The position numbers and the translations under genes are program-made. Under the pieces are notes generated by a model. That model was not told the origin of the DNA. It made no database searches and worked only from the letters and a program-made list of their open reading frames with translations. Below, in pieces: positions 22,390 through 33,867 of a stretch of DNA of 64,000 nucleotides. Source of the stretch: Garcia nutans (Eukaryota > Streptophyta > Magnoliopsida > Malpighiales > Euphorbiaceae); contig CANTUV010000062.1 of NCBI GenBank assembly GCA_947685225.1, positions 15,582,501 through 15,646,500 of the forward strand. Reading direction: 5' to 3'. Every line of letters starts with the position of its first letter. The first letter of the stretch is position 1.

Positions 22390-23292
22390 GTTGGTAAAGG
22401 TGGATAAATTCTACATCTATGTGGATTTTGTAGCCTAGATATGGATGAGGATGTGGAAATTCCACTTATATTAGGAAGACCCTTCTTGGCAATTTTTGCA
22501 ACTCTGATTGATGTATGAGGATGCAAGATTACATTGAGAGTTAGGGATGGAAAAGTGGAATTTATTTTGACACAATCAATGAAGAATCCCTCTTTTGTGG
22601 ACAATTATGTTTTAGTTGACATAATTGATTATTTGCAAGAGATCTTTGAAAAAGAATACTTAGAGAATACACTTTAAACAAGTTTGGTTCAAAGCATCAC
22701 CACTAGTGATGAAAATAAGGAAGTGGTTGCCTATGCTCTAGCCTTAGAAGCAATTTTAATAGCACCTTTCAAGAGATTTGAAGAAATTGGTAAAGGTAAA
22801 CCACTACCCCTTCTTCTATTGAGCTAGCTTGTACTCTTGATTTGAAGCCATTGCCTAAAAACCTCAAGTATGCATTGTATAGTAGAATAGGATATTATTA
22901 GAAGACAGTCATAAACTTGTTGTTGATTAATAAATAAGTTTAAATCCAAATATAAAGGAATTGGCGAGAGCTAAGGTAACTAAATTGTTAGATACAATAA
23001 TTATTTGCCCTATTTCTAATAGCTCTTGGGTTAGTCTTGTACATGTGATTCCTAAAAAGAGAGGGATGATTGTGATTACTAATGAAAATAATGAATTAAT
23101 TCCCTTTAGAATAGTTCTTGGATGGAGAATGTATAGATTATGGAAAATTGAATAATGCCACTCGTAAGGACCATTTTCTTTTACCTTTGATTGATCAAAT
23201 GCTTGAACGACTTACATGTAATGCTTGCTTTTGTTTGTTAGGTAGACAATGCATTTTAATATTCCTATAGCACCTGAAGATCAAGCGAATAT
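22385..23292 (+). pseudogene. Athila protease end and reverse transcriptase start
   Basis: Reads VLVKVDKF, then ILGRPFLAIF (the conserved protease C-terminal flap) with a stop in between. After a linker comes the RT N-terminus: KVTKLLD, PISNSSWVS, VIPKK, NENNELIPFR, and after a frameshift RKDHF and LIDQMLERL. These are standard Athila RT words. Cut at 23292 inside a codon run that continues at 30454. Confidence 0.75.
23288..23292. repeat. Left TSD, AATAT
   Basis: AATAT immediately before TGTTGCAGAC. It matches 30449-30453. Joining the flanks restores the Athila RT reading GAAGATCAAGCGAATAT then CACTTTCACTTG. Confidence 0.9.
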
Positions 23293-24976
23293 TGTTGCAG
23301 ACTCAGCCTAGCTATCTGCAAGTGCACATATCGTTAATAAAGCAATATATGATGAGTGGAGTATCGTTCCCACGAGGAGGTTAATTCTAAGTACCAAATA
23401 ATTAAACTGATTAATATTTGGACAATCAAATTTAATTTTATAATTTAACTAGCTAAAATGACAATGAATTAAGAATAATTTTCTAATAATTTAAGACTTA
23501 GGGTTTAGTCACCTTTATTGATTTATCATGGAATTTCTAAGGTATCGATTTAATTCAGACTTCCTTTTATTAAAGGTTGGATTCTCCTAAATTAAGTTTA
23601 AGTCTCTCTCAAGTACTAGAACTAATATCGACTTTAATCCTTATGTCTACTCTCGTGATCATATGTAATTAAATCAATTCATTAAGTTTTATGAGAATCT
23701 TGAATCAACCTCTTAAGGGTTTAACCTTATATCTAAGTGAGAAACTTACTTAGGATTATTATCTCCTTGGACTAATGTCATGCTTCCACTCTCGCTCCAT
23801 CACACAACATATCAAATCAATTAATCATTGGCCAGATAATCAAAGCATTAAGATTAAAGACAGCAAAATAATTAAAGGATAACTAAATTAACCAAGTAGA
23901 CATTTATAACTTCATGATAAATTCAATTAAAGGGACCAACCCTAAAAAGGATTAGTTCTTCATTATTGAAATAAAAACATTACAAATATTTAAAATGGTA
24001 AATGAAGACATAATTTAAAAGGAACATGAAATATCAAACTCTATTTCTTTAAAGAAGATCTTGACTTGGATCTTGAACTCCTCCTTGAAGCAGAATTTCA
24101 CACTTCTTTTCTAAGAAACTCTAAACTAAATTTATTTGGATAAATCTAATCTAATTCTTGTACATTTTTTCTCCTTGGAGGAAGTATGTTTAAATAGAGT
24201 GTTTGGAAGCTTCTTTAGTGGGGAAAAACTGAAAAGGTTAGGCCACATCTTGTTTGGCTCACCACCAACCCAATTGTCTGCTCAAAGTCATGAATTTCGG
24301 CCCCACAGTTGTGGCTTGAATTGGATTGATCAGTTTGAGAACTTTAGAGCTGTAAAATGGTCGGTCTAGTAGGCCACGGTCGTGGCATTGAAGTTGAAAC
24401 TGCCAACTTGAATTTTCTTCTCTTTCTTGGCTAGGACAATAGAGAAATCAATCCCACGGTCATGGGTTTTGAGTGCCACAGTCAATATGCTTCTGAAATA
24501 TTCAAAATCTCTTCAAAACAGAGCTAAAATCCATGCCACGGTCATGGATTTTGAGCCCCATGGTCGTGGCTTTCAAAATGCTTCTGCCCTTGTAATTTCT
24601 GTCATTGAAAAACTTGGACAACTTTAAATCAAACCCCATGGCCATGGCTTTTTGACAGCTTTGGTCCTGGAATTCAAAACGAATCTGGACCCCTTGATTT
24701 ATCATCTTTAATTCCAATTTCAAGTTCAAAATCATGTATCATGATTTATAAGACCATGTAAATTCATTATTTTCCATTTTTGAGCTTGATTTGACCTCCT
24801 TTCCATTTTTTCCATGTTTTTTTTGCCAAAATAAGCTTTTTCTTCATACTTGCAACTCTATACTTGAAATGATGAATATTCTAGCTTTCACAATAAAGAT
24901 TGATCAAATTCAATTGATAACAATAAAAATATAACTAGAATAATCATTAAATTATGTGCAAAATACAATTCTATCA
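23293..24976 (-). repeat. 3' LTR of the deleted Athila-type element
   Basis: 1684 bp. In plus-strand reading it runs from TGTTGCAGAC to TTCTATCA. It carries a GC-rich cluster of CCACGGTCGTGG-like words (about 24296-24660) and is 46 bp shorter than its partner, mainly through two 22-bp losses in that cluster. Confidence 0.9.
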
Positions 24977-25014
24977 ACTCCCCCAAACTTAAATCATTGC
25001 TTGCCCTCAAGCAA
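24977..25014 (-). promoter_or_regulatory. Polypurine tract and upstream hairpin (Athila type)
   Basis: On the minus strand TTGCTTG (25014-25008), loop AGGG, CAAGCAA (25003-24997) form a perfect 7-bp stem. About 6 bases further is AAGTTTGGGGGAGT, which abuts the LTR. The purine run is the plus-strand primer; the hairpin is unexplained. Confidence 0.75.
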
Positions 25015-26398
25015 CAAGAATAATCTTATTCACATCAGGCCTCATTAAAACATTCCCAAGATTTTGATATACAAATAAAATTTCAAAATTTAATTCTAAG
25101 TCAATTTTCATAACTGTACTTACTTCATTCTCCCTTCCTTCATTCAAGAAGTTATTCAATTGTAACCAATTGTTGCTCTTTAGATAAACACATGCCCCTT
25201 GCATTCATTAAAAATTTTATATGGTTTAAAGAAATTTGCCTTTCTCATATGCATGTTTAATCAAACCTTCTCCACTAATAGACCTTACTAACTCAAGGAA
25301 AATCAAAAGGTCTTTTTAAGCTTATAATGTGGTTTAAAAAGGGTTGAGGCTAAAGTGACGCTTAACTTTTTGAATACCTTCCAAGGTTTCGATTGCAGCT
25401 CTTCTTAATTATTTTGGAGAGTTCGTTAATAGATATGATTTTTCCTCAATTGCTTTAGCATTTATTTTTACTATCTTTTTTTTTGTTAAATATTTTTTTA
25501 TTTTATATTTCCCCCCAAAACTTGAAATTTTATTAATGAGAAATCTAAAAGAACTTTCCCATTTTATTTTCTTTCTCCAATTGAGCATAAATAATAGGAA
25601 GATATACCAAAAGATAATTAACAACAAAAGGTAGATATAAGTGTTTAATGAAAAAGAACAACAAGCTAGAATATTCAATTTGGCTCAAAGGGGACAACTA
25701 GAGGCAATGTTAAAATATGGTGGATATAAGAATTTGGATATACAAACAATGCCTAAATCATCTTTTCCCCTACTTAGCAAGGTTCAATTTTGCCTCAAAA
25801 GTTCTTTTAAACATGTTCTAGGCTTAGGCATAAAATAATCAAAAAGACATGACAAAAGAGTAGGAGTCATCTCTAAGTAATCATATACCATTGATCACTT
25901 TCAACTAAAATCAAGAATGTATTCAGGTCAAAATCTATAAAGTACAGTTCTTCACAAAATCTTTATTTCAAAAGATAAATTTAAGTATATCAATATAATT
26001 AGCATCATTAAATCACAAAATTTTATTAGCCTGTCATGAATTCAATCATTCAAGTGCAAGATTGCAAGAAATTGTTTTTTATATATTGAAATTTTTTTTC
26101 ATAGGTATCCCAACATTTATGAAAGAGTAATAAAATTCAAAAAGGGAATAGAATACATTACTAAATTTTGGGCTAAACTCCCCCAAACTTGAAGCTTTCC
26201 ACTGTCCTCAGTGGTTTAGGCATTGGGTGGTGGAGGGAGTGTGCATGTCCATTCTTAACTTTGCCTTTTGCAAGAAGAATCCATCAAAAGCTCTTTTCCA
26301 TCCAAGTTCATCCTAAAACAAAAACACAAAATCAAAACAAAAATAAAATAAAAAATAAAAGAAAAAGATTAAATAAAACATTGGGTTGCCTCCCAAAA
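25015..26398 (-). other. Non-coding 3' region of the Athila-type element
   Basis: AT-rich and without a credible gene. A second PPT-like run, AAGTTTGGGGGAG on the minus strand (about 26179-26191), is preceded by its own hairpin (26199-26214: CCACTG stem, loop AGGA on the minus strand). Blocks such as CTCATATGCATG and TCTCCACTAATAGAC are shared with 60600-60720, so this region type is conserved between elements. Confidence 0.5.
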
Positions 26399-26441
26399 AG
26401 CGCTAATTTATAGTCTTTAGCTTGACTATAACTTCTAATCC

Positions 26442-28604
26442 TTAAAGTGGAAGATCACAAATTACTTCCTTTCCCACTATGTTGCTGGCTATAGTTGACT
26501 TGGAATTTTGCTTCCCAAGTTCATTATACCCTTCAAATTGTGCTTGTGAGCTTGATGAGGCTAAATTGTATTTTCCCTCCTTTAGATTGGAGTTTTGAAT
26601 TTGGCAAACCTTGAGTGCATTTGGAGATTTGATCACGTTAATTTCCACTTGTTCATCTTCAATCTTTGAAGTGAGTTTACCATTTTTCACATCAATTACA
26701 GTTCCAATCATAGATAAGAAGGGTCTCCCAAAAATCAATGGAGCATCTTCATCCTTATTACAAGCACATTTTATGCAAGTCCTTTTGGGTATTTGAATGA
26801 TTTATCTGCAAGCTGTAATACTAAATTGGTAGGTTTCATTTGTGCAAGTTTTAATTTTCTGGAAATAGATAAAGGCATTAAATTAATACTAGCACTTGAA
26901 TCACATAATGCATTTTGAAAATTTAATCTACCAATTTGACAAGGAATCAAAATACTCCCTGGGTCTTCAAGTTTAGAAGGGATCTTATACTAAAGAAGAT
27001 TGTTGCACTCCTTAGTAAGTGCAATCTTTGCATTTTCCTCCATATTTTTTTTAACCTTTGAGGAAAAGGAATATGTGGCACATAAGGTCTAAATTCTTGC
27101 TTTAATGGTGCCTCCTCTTGTTTAGCTTCACTTTCGTTTATTTTTGAAGAAGAAATTTGATAAATTTGGGCTCTAGTGAAGAATCTTCAATTTGTATGGT
27201 ATTTAGGAAAATGGCATTACAATGTTCTCTTGGATTGATTTCTGGTTGGCTTGGAAGTTCTCCTTGTGGTCGAGTATAAAGAGAACTTGCTATTTGATCA
27301 ACTTGAATTTCAAGATTTCAATTTTGAACTGCAATTTGTTCCATCCTTGATTCAAGCTTGTCATATTATTTTTCCAGCTTGTCGAACCTTTCTGAAGTTG
27401 CACCAATAAATTTTTCCAAAGCTAATTCATAGGATGGTTTTTCAGGAGGATGAATTTGGCCTTGGTTTTGATTTTTCATATATGGTGGCTGATATGGTGC
27501 TTTTTGATTACCTTGATTTCCCCATGCCAAATTAGGGTGATTTCTCTATGTGGGGTTGTAAGTGTTTCCTTGTGGGAAAGTTGGACCTCTATTTTGATTC
27601 GCCAAAAATTGGATGTGCTCCATAATCTTACAGTCAGCTACATCGTGGCTACCTCCACATCCTTCACAAATTTGAAATGATGACGACAAATTGACATGCT
27701 CCAATTTCTTGGCAATTGTATCCACTTTAGCTGCAAGTAAAGAAAAATTGTCAATCTCATGTAAACCTGCAACTCTTTTTTGCATATCTCGTTCTGAAGT
27801 CCAATGATAATTATTTGCAACCATTTCTTCAATTAAATTAGTTGCTTGAGAAGGAGCTTTGATCATTAGTGCACCTCCTGCTGCTGCATCAATCATTCCT
27901 TTAATATTTGGACGAAGTCCATTATAAAAGGTTTGAATTAAAAGCCATTCCGGGACTCCATGATGAGGAAATTTTCTTGGCAAATTCTTGAACCACTCCT
28001 AAGCTTCATATAAGCTTTCCCCATCTTGTTGAACAAAGCTTGTGATATCATTCCTCAATTTAGCTGTCTTTGCAGGTGGAAAATATTTTGCCAAAAATGC
28101 AACGACTAATTAATCCCAAGCGGAGAATGTACCTGGTGCCTTAGAAATGAGCTAATCTTTTGCTTGATCTTTTAACAAAATTGGAAAAAGTCGCAACCTA
28201 ATAACATCATCAGATACACCATTAATTTTAAATGTATCACACATTTCTAAAAATTTTGAAATATGAGCATAAGCATCCTCATGTGGTAAGCCATGAAAAA
28301 CATATTGCTGAATTAAATTAATAAGTGCTGGTTTTAGATTAAATGTGTTGGCTTGCATAGGAGGTTTGACTATGCTAGATCTTGGGTGAGCAGATGGCAT
28401 AGCATATTGTTTCAGGGTCATGTTCTGTGGATCTCCCATGATTTCTTCTTCTTCTGAAGAAGAAAATGCTCCTTCTTCTAAATGGATTTCAGTTGAAGTT
28501 CTTTCTCCTCTTTGTCTTTCTCTTCTTTCCTTGTTTTGCTTTCTATAAAATTTTTCAATTTCAGGATTATAGGGTATAAGTTGAGTGTGTGGATTTCTAC
28601 GCAT
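26442..28604 (-). pseudogene. gag: Athila-type gag and protease, one frame with stops
   Basis: The three readable blocks (28604-28152, 27983-27546, 26738-26442) are all in the same frame, broken by nonsense codons. The first carries a charged N-terminus and the gag core words PHEDAYAHI and LRLFPILLKDQAKD. The second has QTFYNGL, MIDAAAGGAL and a zinc knuckle C-x2-C-x3-H-x4-C. The third has the protease words FGRPFLSMIGT and VIDVKNGKL. Just past 26442 the sequence jumps to the pol-end box GGGAGGCAACCC (about 26390-26400), so RT to integrase are deleted. Structural protein of a virus-like particle in intact relatives; non-functional here. Confidence 0.75.
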
Positions 28605-28694
28605 GTAACCCTTAAAAATTTAAAGAAATAATGCGGATAAAATAAAATTCCAAAGTAATAACAATTTAATATTATCAATATCAGAATAATTGCC

Positions 28695-28712
28695 TCCCCG
28701 GCAATGGCACCA
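28695..28712 (-). other. tRNA-Asp-type primer-binding site
   Basis: The plus strand TCCCCGGCAATGGCACCA is 16/18 identical to the 3' end expected of plant tRNA-Asp (TCCCCGGCAACGGCGCCA). Both differences are CpG transitions. It lies 6 bases from the 5' LTR, as is typical for Athila. Confidence 0.8.
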
Positions 28713-28718
28713 AAAACT

Positions 28719-30448
28719 TGTTGCGGACTCAGCCTAGCTATCTGCAAGTGCACAGATCGTTAACAAGTAATATATGATGAGTGGAGCATCATTCCCACGA
28801 GGAGGTTAATTCTAAGTACCAAACAATTAAACTGATTAATATTTGGATAATCAAATTAAATTTTATAATTTAACAAGCTAAAATGAAAATGAATCAAGAA
28901 TAATTTTCTAATAATTTAAGACTTAGGGTTTAGTCACCTTTATTGATTTATCATGGATTTTCTAAGGTATCAATTTAATTCAGTCTTCCTTTTGATTAAT
29001 GGTTGGATTCTCCTAAATTAAGTACAAGTCTCTCTTAAGTACTAGAACTAATATCGATTTTAATCCTTACATCTACTCTCGTGATCATAAGTAATTACAT
29101 CAATTCATTATGTTTTATGAGAATCTTGAATCAACCTCTTAAGGGTTTAACCTTATCTCTAAGTGAGAAACTTACTTAAGATTATTATCTCCTTGGACTA
29201 ATGTCATGCTTCCACTCTTGCTCCATCACACAACATCTCAAATCAATTAATCATTGGCCAGATAATCAAAGCATTAAGATTAAAGACAACAAAATAATCA
29301 AAGGATGACTAAATTAACCAAATAGACATTTATAACTCCATGATAAATTCAATTAAAGGGAACAACCCTAAAAAGGATTAGTTCTTCATTATTGAAATAA
29401 AAACATTACAAATATTTAAAATGGTAAATGAAGACATAATTTAAAAGGAACAAGAAATATCAAACTCTATTTCTTGAAGAAGATCTTGACTTGGATTTTG
29501 AACTCCTCCTTGAAGTAGAATTTCACACTTCTTTTCTAAGAAACTCTAAACTAAATTTATTTGGATGAATCTAATCTAATTCTTGTACATTTTTTCTCCT
29601 TGGAGGAAGTATGTTTAAATAGAGTGTTTGGAAGCTTCTTTAGTGGGGAAAAACTGAAAAGGTTAGGCCACATCTTGTTTGGTTCACCACCAACCCAATT
29701 GCCAGCTCAAAGTCATGAATTTTGGCCCCACGATTGTGGCTTTTGAGTGCCACGGTCGTGGCCTGAGTATGATTGGTCGGTTTGAGCACTTTAGAGCTGT
29801 AAAATGGCCGGTTTGGTGGGCCACGGTTGTGGCTTTTCAATGCCACGGTTGTGGCATTGAAGTTGAAACTGCCAACTTGAATTTTCTTCTCTTTCTTGGC
29901 TTAGACAGTAGAGAAATCCCATGGTCTTGGGTTTTGAGTGTCACGGTCGTGGCTTTCAATATGCTTCTGAAATATGCAAAATCTCTTTAAAACAGAGCCA
30001 AAATCCATGCCATAGTCGTGGCTTTTGAGCCCCATGGTCATGGCTTTCAAAATGCTTCTGCTCTTGCAATTTCTGTCATTGAAAACCTTGGACAACTTTA
30101 AATCAAATCCCATGGCCATGGCTTTTTGACAGCTTTTGCCCTGGGATTCAAAACAAATCTGGACCCCTTGATTTCTCATCTTTAATTCCAATTTCAAGTT
30201 CAAAATCATGTATCATGATTTATAAGACCATGTAAATTCATTATTTTCCATTTTTGAGCTTGATTTGACATCCTTTCCATTTTTCCATGATTTTTGGCCA
30301 AAATAAGCTTTTTCTTCATACTTGCAACTATATACTTGAAATGATGAATATTCTAGCTTTCACAATAAAGATTGATCAAATTCAATTGATAGCAATAAAA
30401 ATATAACTAGAATAATCATTAAATTATGTGCAAAATATAGTCCTATCA
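28719..30448 (-). repeat. 5' LTR of the deleted Athila-type element
   Basis: 1730 bp. Plus-strand reading TGTTGCGGAC to TCCTATCA, followed by TSD AATAT (30449-30453). Its CCACGGTCGTGG-type cluster (about 29720-30125) retains two units missing from the 3' LTR. Confidence 0.9.
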
Positions 30449-30453
30449 AATAT

Positions 30454-31850
30454 CACTTTCACTTGTCCATGTAGAACTTTCACATATAGAAGGATGCCCA
30501 GACTTTGTAATACACTGACCACTTTTTAATGTTGCATGATGGAAATCTTTTTTGATATAGTAGAATTAGTTGTGGAATTTTTTATGGATGATTACTTTTA
30601 TGATTCTACTTTTGATGAATCTTTATAAAATTTAGGTCATGTCCTACAATGGTGTAAATAAACTAATCTTGCTCTAAATTGGGAAAATTGCCACTTTATG
30701 TATAGTGCAAGAAGGGATCATTCTTGGACTGAAGGTCTCTCAAGACAAGATTGAAGTGGATAGAGCTAAAGTTAAGGTCATTCAAAAGATGCCACTACCA
30801 ACTAGTGTGAAAAGGAATCTATAGTTTCTTAGGACAAACAGGGTTTTATTGTTGATTTATAAAGGACTTTTCTAAATTTTCTAACCTTTGTGTGAATTAT
30901 TAAACAAAGATTTTGTTTTTAATTTTAGTAATGATTCTTTAAATGCTTTTAATAAGTTGAAGACAACATTGATTTTAACTCTCATTATCACTCCTCCTGA
31001 TTGGAGTTTGACTTTCAAGCTCATGTGTGAAGCAAATGACTATGCCATTAGAGTTGTACTTTGCTAAAGAAAAGACAAAAGGAGCCATGTGATTTATTAT
31101 GCTAGTCGCACCTTAGATGAGGCACAAGTCAACTACACCACAACTAAAAAGAAGATGTTTGCAGTAGTTTATGCTCTTGATAAGTTTCATTCCTACCTTA
31201 TTGGCTCAAAAGTCATTGTCTTCACAAATCACACAACCATCAAATACCTCATGAGCATGAAAGATGCAAAGCAAAGACTAATTCTTTGGATTCTTATAAC
31301 ACAAGAATTTGATGTTAAGATTAGAGACACAAAAGGAGTGGAGAATGTGGTAGCTGACCATCTATCAGGATTGGAATGAGATAAGGAAGATGAAGACAAA
31401 TTATCCATCAATGAATGCTTCCCTAATGAGAATCTCCACTCTATCATCATATTGTTCCTTGGTATGTTATTTTTTTAATTACTTAGTAAGTGGCATTCTA
31501 CCTCCTGACTTATCATTCAATAAAAAGGAATAATCTCTTTTGCAATGTCAAGCACTATATATAGGAGGAACTACTATCTTTAAGCATTATAGAGATGAGA
31601 CAATTAGAAGATGTGTGTCAGAGGAAGAATTTTGAAGTATCTTTGAGTTTTTCATTCAAATGAATGTGGTGACCATGCAAGCACTTCAAGACGATTAGTA
31701 AAATTTGTGAATCAGGATTCTTATAGCCAACCATGTATAAGGATGCTTGAACATTCATGTAAGCCTATGATTGATGGGAAAGAATAAGAAAAATCTCAAG
31801 AAAGCAAGACATGCCCCTCAATTCAATCCTTGAAGTCACTCTTTAAATAA
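30454..31850 (+). pseudogene. Athila RT end, RNase H and integrase N-terminus
   Basis: Resumes exactly where 23292 stopped (TFTCP, then YRRMP). After a decayed RT, RNase H is well preserved in an open stretch 31089-31379: IYYASRTLDEAQ, then KKKMFAVVYALDKF, then VFTNHTTIKYL (the final catalytic Asp of TDH is Asn here) and VADHLSGLE. Integrase N-terminal words (RRCVSEEEF, a degraded HHCC region) follow to about 31850. Frameshifts and stops throughout. Confidence 0.75.
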
Positions 31851-33614
31851 ATTTAAGATCGTTCAAGCAAGGGGCAAGACTGTAGACCCTTAAATTTGGC
31901 CCTAAATGAGTTTGCTCCAATTTTAAAAGCCTGAGTCAAATCTAATCCAATTTTAAGAAGCTTAATCCCAATTAAAATGTCCAAATTAAATCCAATCTAA
32001 TTTTAAAAGCCTAAACCAAGGATAGTCCAACTTTAAAAGCTTGAACTAAGCCCGGTTTAACGTTAAAAGCCAAAACATGATGAATTGGCCATGCCAATTT
32101 GCCATGAGCTAGGCATGCCAAATTCACTATGAGCCCTTAATCCTAGCCTAATTCAGTTTTAATCTAATTTTAAGTGTCCTAATTGTGACCAAATTCAAAT
32201 AAACTCTAATAAACAAAAGCTTTTTAAAGAGAATTGGGATTCTTGAAACAAAAAAAGTCAATTTTGTTGCCCTAATATTTCCTATAAATACAAAGCAATT
32301 GATAGCAGAAAAAGGGGGAAGGTAGTAGAGCAATTAGTCAGCCACAATCAATAATTAAAGAGACACTTAACAATCATAAAGAAAACAGATATAAACTAAA
32401 ATAAAGGAGAGATAGAGAGCAATAAATAGACAATAGCCAATTTGTGAGAATTTACAAACAATCTCTGGATTGTTTAAACCTTAGGCAAGAACCCATTAAT
32501 CCAAACCAACCGTGTAACTTTGAGGCAAAATCCAACATCAATCTTTGTAAAAGAATTGTGCCGAGGCTTGGTTTAACAAAATTATCTTAATGGAGCCAAC
32601 AACATAGTTATGGTTTCTATTACCTAGTTCTATTTAGTTCAATTGATTATCTTCATGTAAAGTTTATTATTTCTTTGGTTTATTAATTTGATTTTGTTCA
32701 AAATCTTAATTTCATCCAGCAAACCCTAATTGCATGATTAAACCCTAGTTTTATGATTTAAATTCTAATTTTGCATGTTAAACCCTAGTTTCGGATTAAA
32801 ACCCTAAATTATGATTTAAAACTCTAATTTATATTCTGGAGGCAGTGACTCATTCAATGAGTATGGTAAATCGTTTACCCTTCTAACTGGCTAGTGGGAT
32901 TGTCGTGTGCATCGTGCCCTATATTTCATTAATGGGTTAATATTAAGATTTGCTTGTGAATTGCAATTTGTGATTAATTTTAATTTTCTTTAATTAAGCC
33001 TTAATTTAATAATTCTTTGTATGGTGAATATTTATAAGCTTGTACATTGCAATTTTTATTATTGGGATTTTAAGGTTTTAAAAGGTATGTTTCCACTTTG
33101 TGGATGCCTTATTTATTTAATTTGCTTATTTTTATTTAATTTATATTTGGAGATTAATGGAAGGACATATTTCCACTCTTTTGTGGGTGTCCCATCTTAT
33201 TTCATTTATATTATGGACATTTGGACATTGTAAGGGCATGTTTCCATCCTTGTATGAGTTCCCATTTTATTTGTTTATTTGATTTATTTATGATATGATT
33301 TATTTTATTTTAATTACCTATAACATAAATGATATCATAATAAATTAAGAATTTAATAATATTTAGACCTAAAAAGAAGGCTGATTTTAATGAACCGGGC
33401 ATTATGGGAGTGCTAGGCTATTTCTCACCTTTCTTATATGGGTTGAGGATTTCTTAGGAATCGATTCATCCACCCCTTCTATTTTCTTCCCTGCCCATCC
33501 AGGTGGCGATTCATATTCTCTAAGTTTAGGCTCCTACTCTTTAAGGCCTAGAGCCTAATGTGCTGAAGTCGCAAGAACCATTCCACCGGGAGTAGGGGCA
33601 AAAATCCCCACTCA
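31850..33614 (+). repeat. Tat-type 3' LTR with a short internal remnant
   Basis: The LTR proper runs 31881 to about 33614, TGTAGACCCTTAAAT to AAAATCCCCACTCA. The preceding 25-30 bp (GATCGTTCAAGCA, then AGGGGCAAGAC) are the 3'-UTR end and PPT seen at the other Tat LTRs (minus strand of 57815-57850 and 35771-35800). So this is a 3' LTR whose 5' side was deleted, not a clean solo LTR, and no TSD is found. It interrupts the Athila integrase. AAACCCTA-type telobox words occur at about 32704-32810. Confidence 0.65.
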
Positions 33615-33867
33615 TGGGCCCTTTTCTTTGTCTTTTAATGATCAATATATATTGGTTGTTATGGATTATATTTCAAAGTGGGTGTAGGCTATAGCAATTC
33701 CAACTAATAACCCAAGGGTGGAAATCAAATTCATAAAAAATAACATCTTCTCAAGATTTGGAGTCACTAGAGCTATGATAAATGACGGTGGTACCCATTT
33801 TTTTAATAGAAAATTTGAGAATTTTCTTAAGAAATATGGGATACATCACAAAGTGGCCACACCTTAT
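33615..33867 (+). pseudogene. Athila integrase core fragment
   Basis: Reads GPF, then VVMDYISKWV, IPTNNP, SRFGV, INDGGTHF and VATPYY, the catalytic-core words of Athila integrase with the second Asp intact. Cut at 33867 by a minus-strand Tat LTR. The rest of integrase is not found in the window. Confidence 0.75.

Larger units (their letters stand above)
23293..30448 (-). mobile_element. Athila-type retrotransposon lacking RT, RNase H and integrase
   Basis: 7156 bp on the minus strand. 5' LTR 28719-30448, tRNA-Asp-type PBS 28695-28712, gag and protease remnants 28604-26442, then directly the pol-end sequence (about 26400), a 1.4-kb 3' region, PPT about 24977-24990 and 3' LTR 23293-24976. It is bounded by an exact AATAT TSD and inserted in the RT of the plus-strand Athila copy. 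It could move only with proteins supplied in trans. The LTRs differ at roughly 13 sites in the first 190 bp by eye, so it is much older than the Tekay insertion. Confidence 0.88.
20260..33867 (+). mobile_element. Decayed Athila-type element, plus strand, with three insertions
   Basis: Fragments of one Athila-like gag-pol are collinear on the plus strand: protease (20350-20828 and 22385-22700), RT (22920-23292 and 30454-30900), RNase H (about 31000-31379), integrase N-terminus (31380-31850) and integrase core (33615-33867). They are separated by a solo LTR, a minus-strand Athila-type element and a Tat LTR. Neither LTR of this element is in view. On the right it is cut by another Tat LTR at 33868 within the integrase core. 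Confidence 0.75.

Noticed and set aside
28695..28712. tRNA gene fragments (also 46238-46255, 5799-5810, 19812-19823)
   Set aside because: Only the 3'-end complement is present and it lies next to LTR ends, so these are primer-binding sites.
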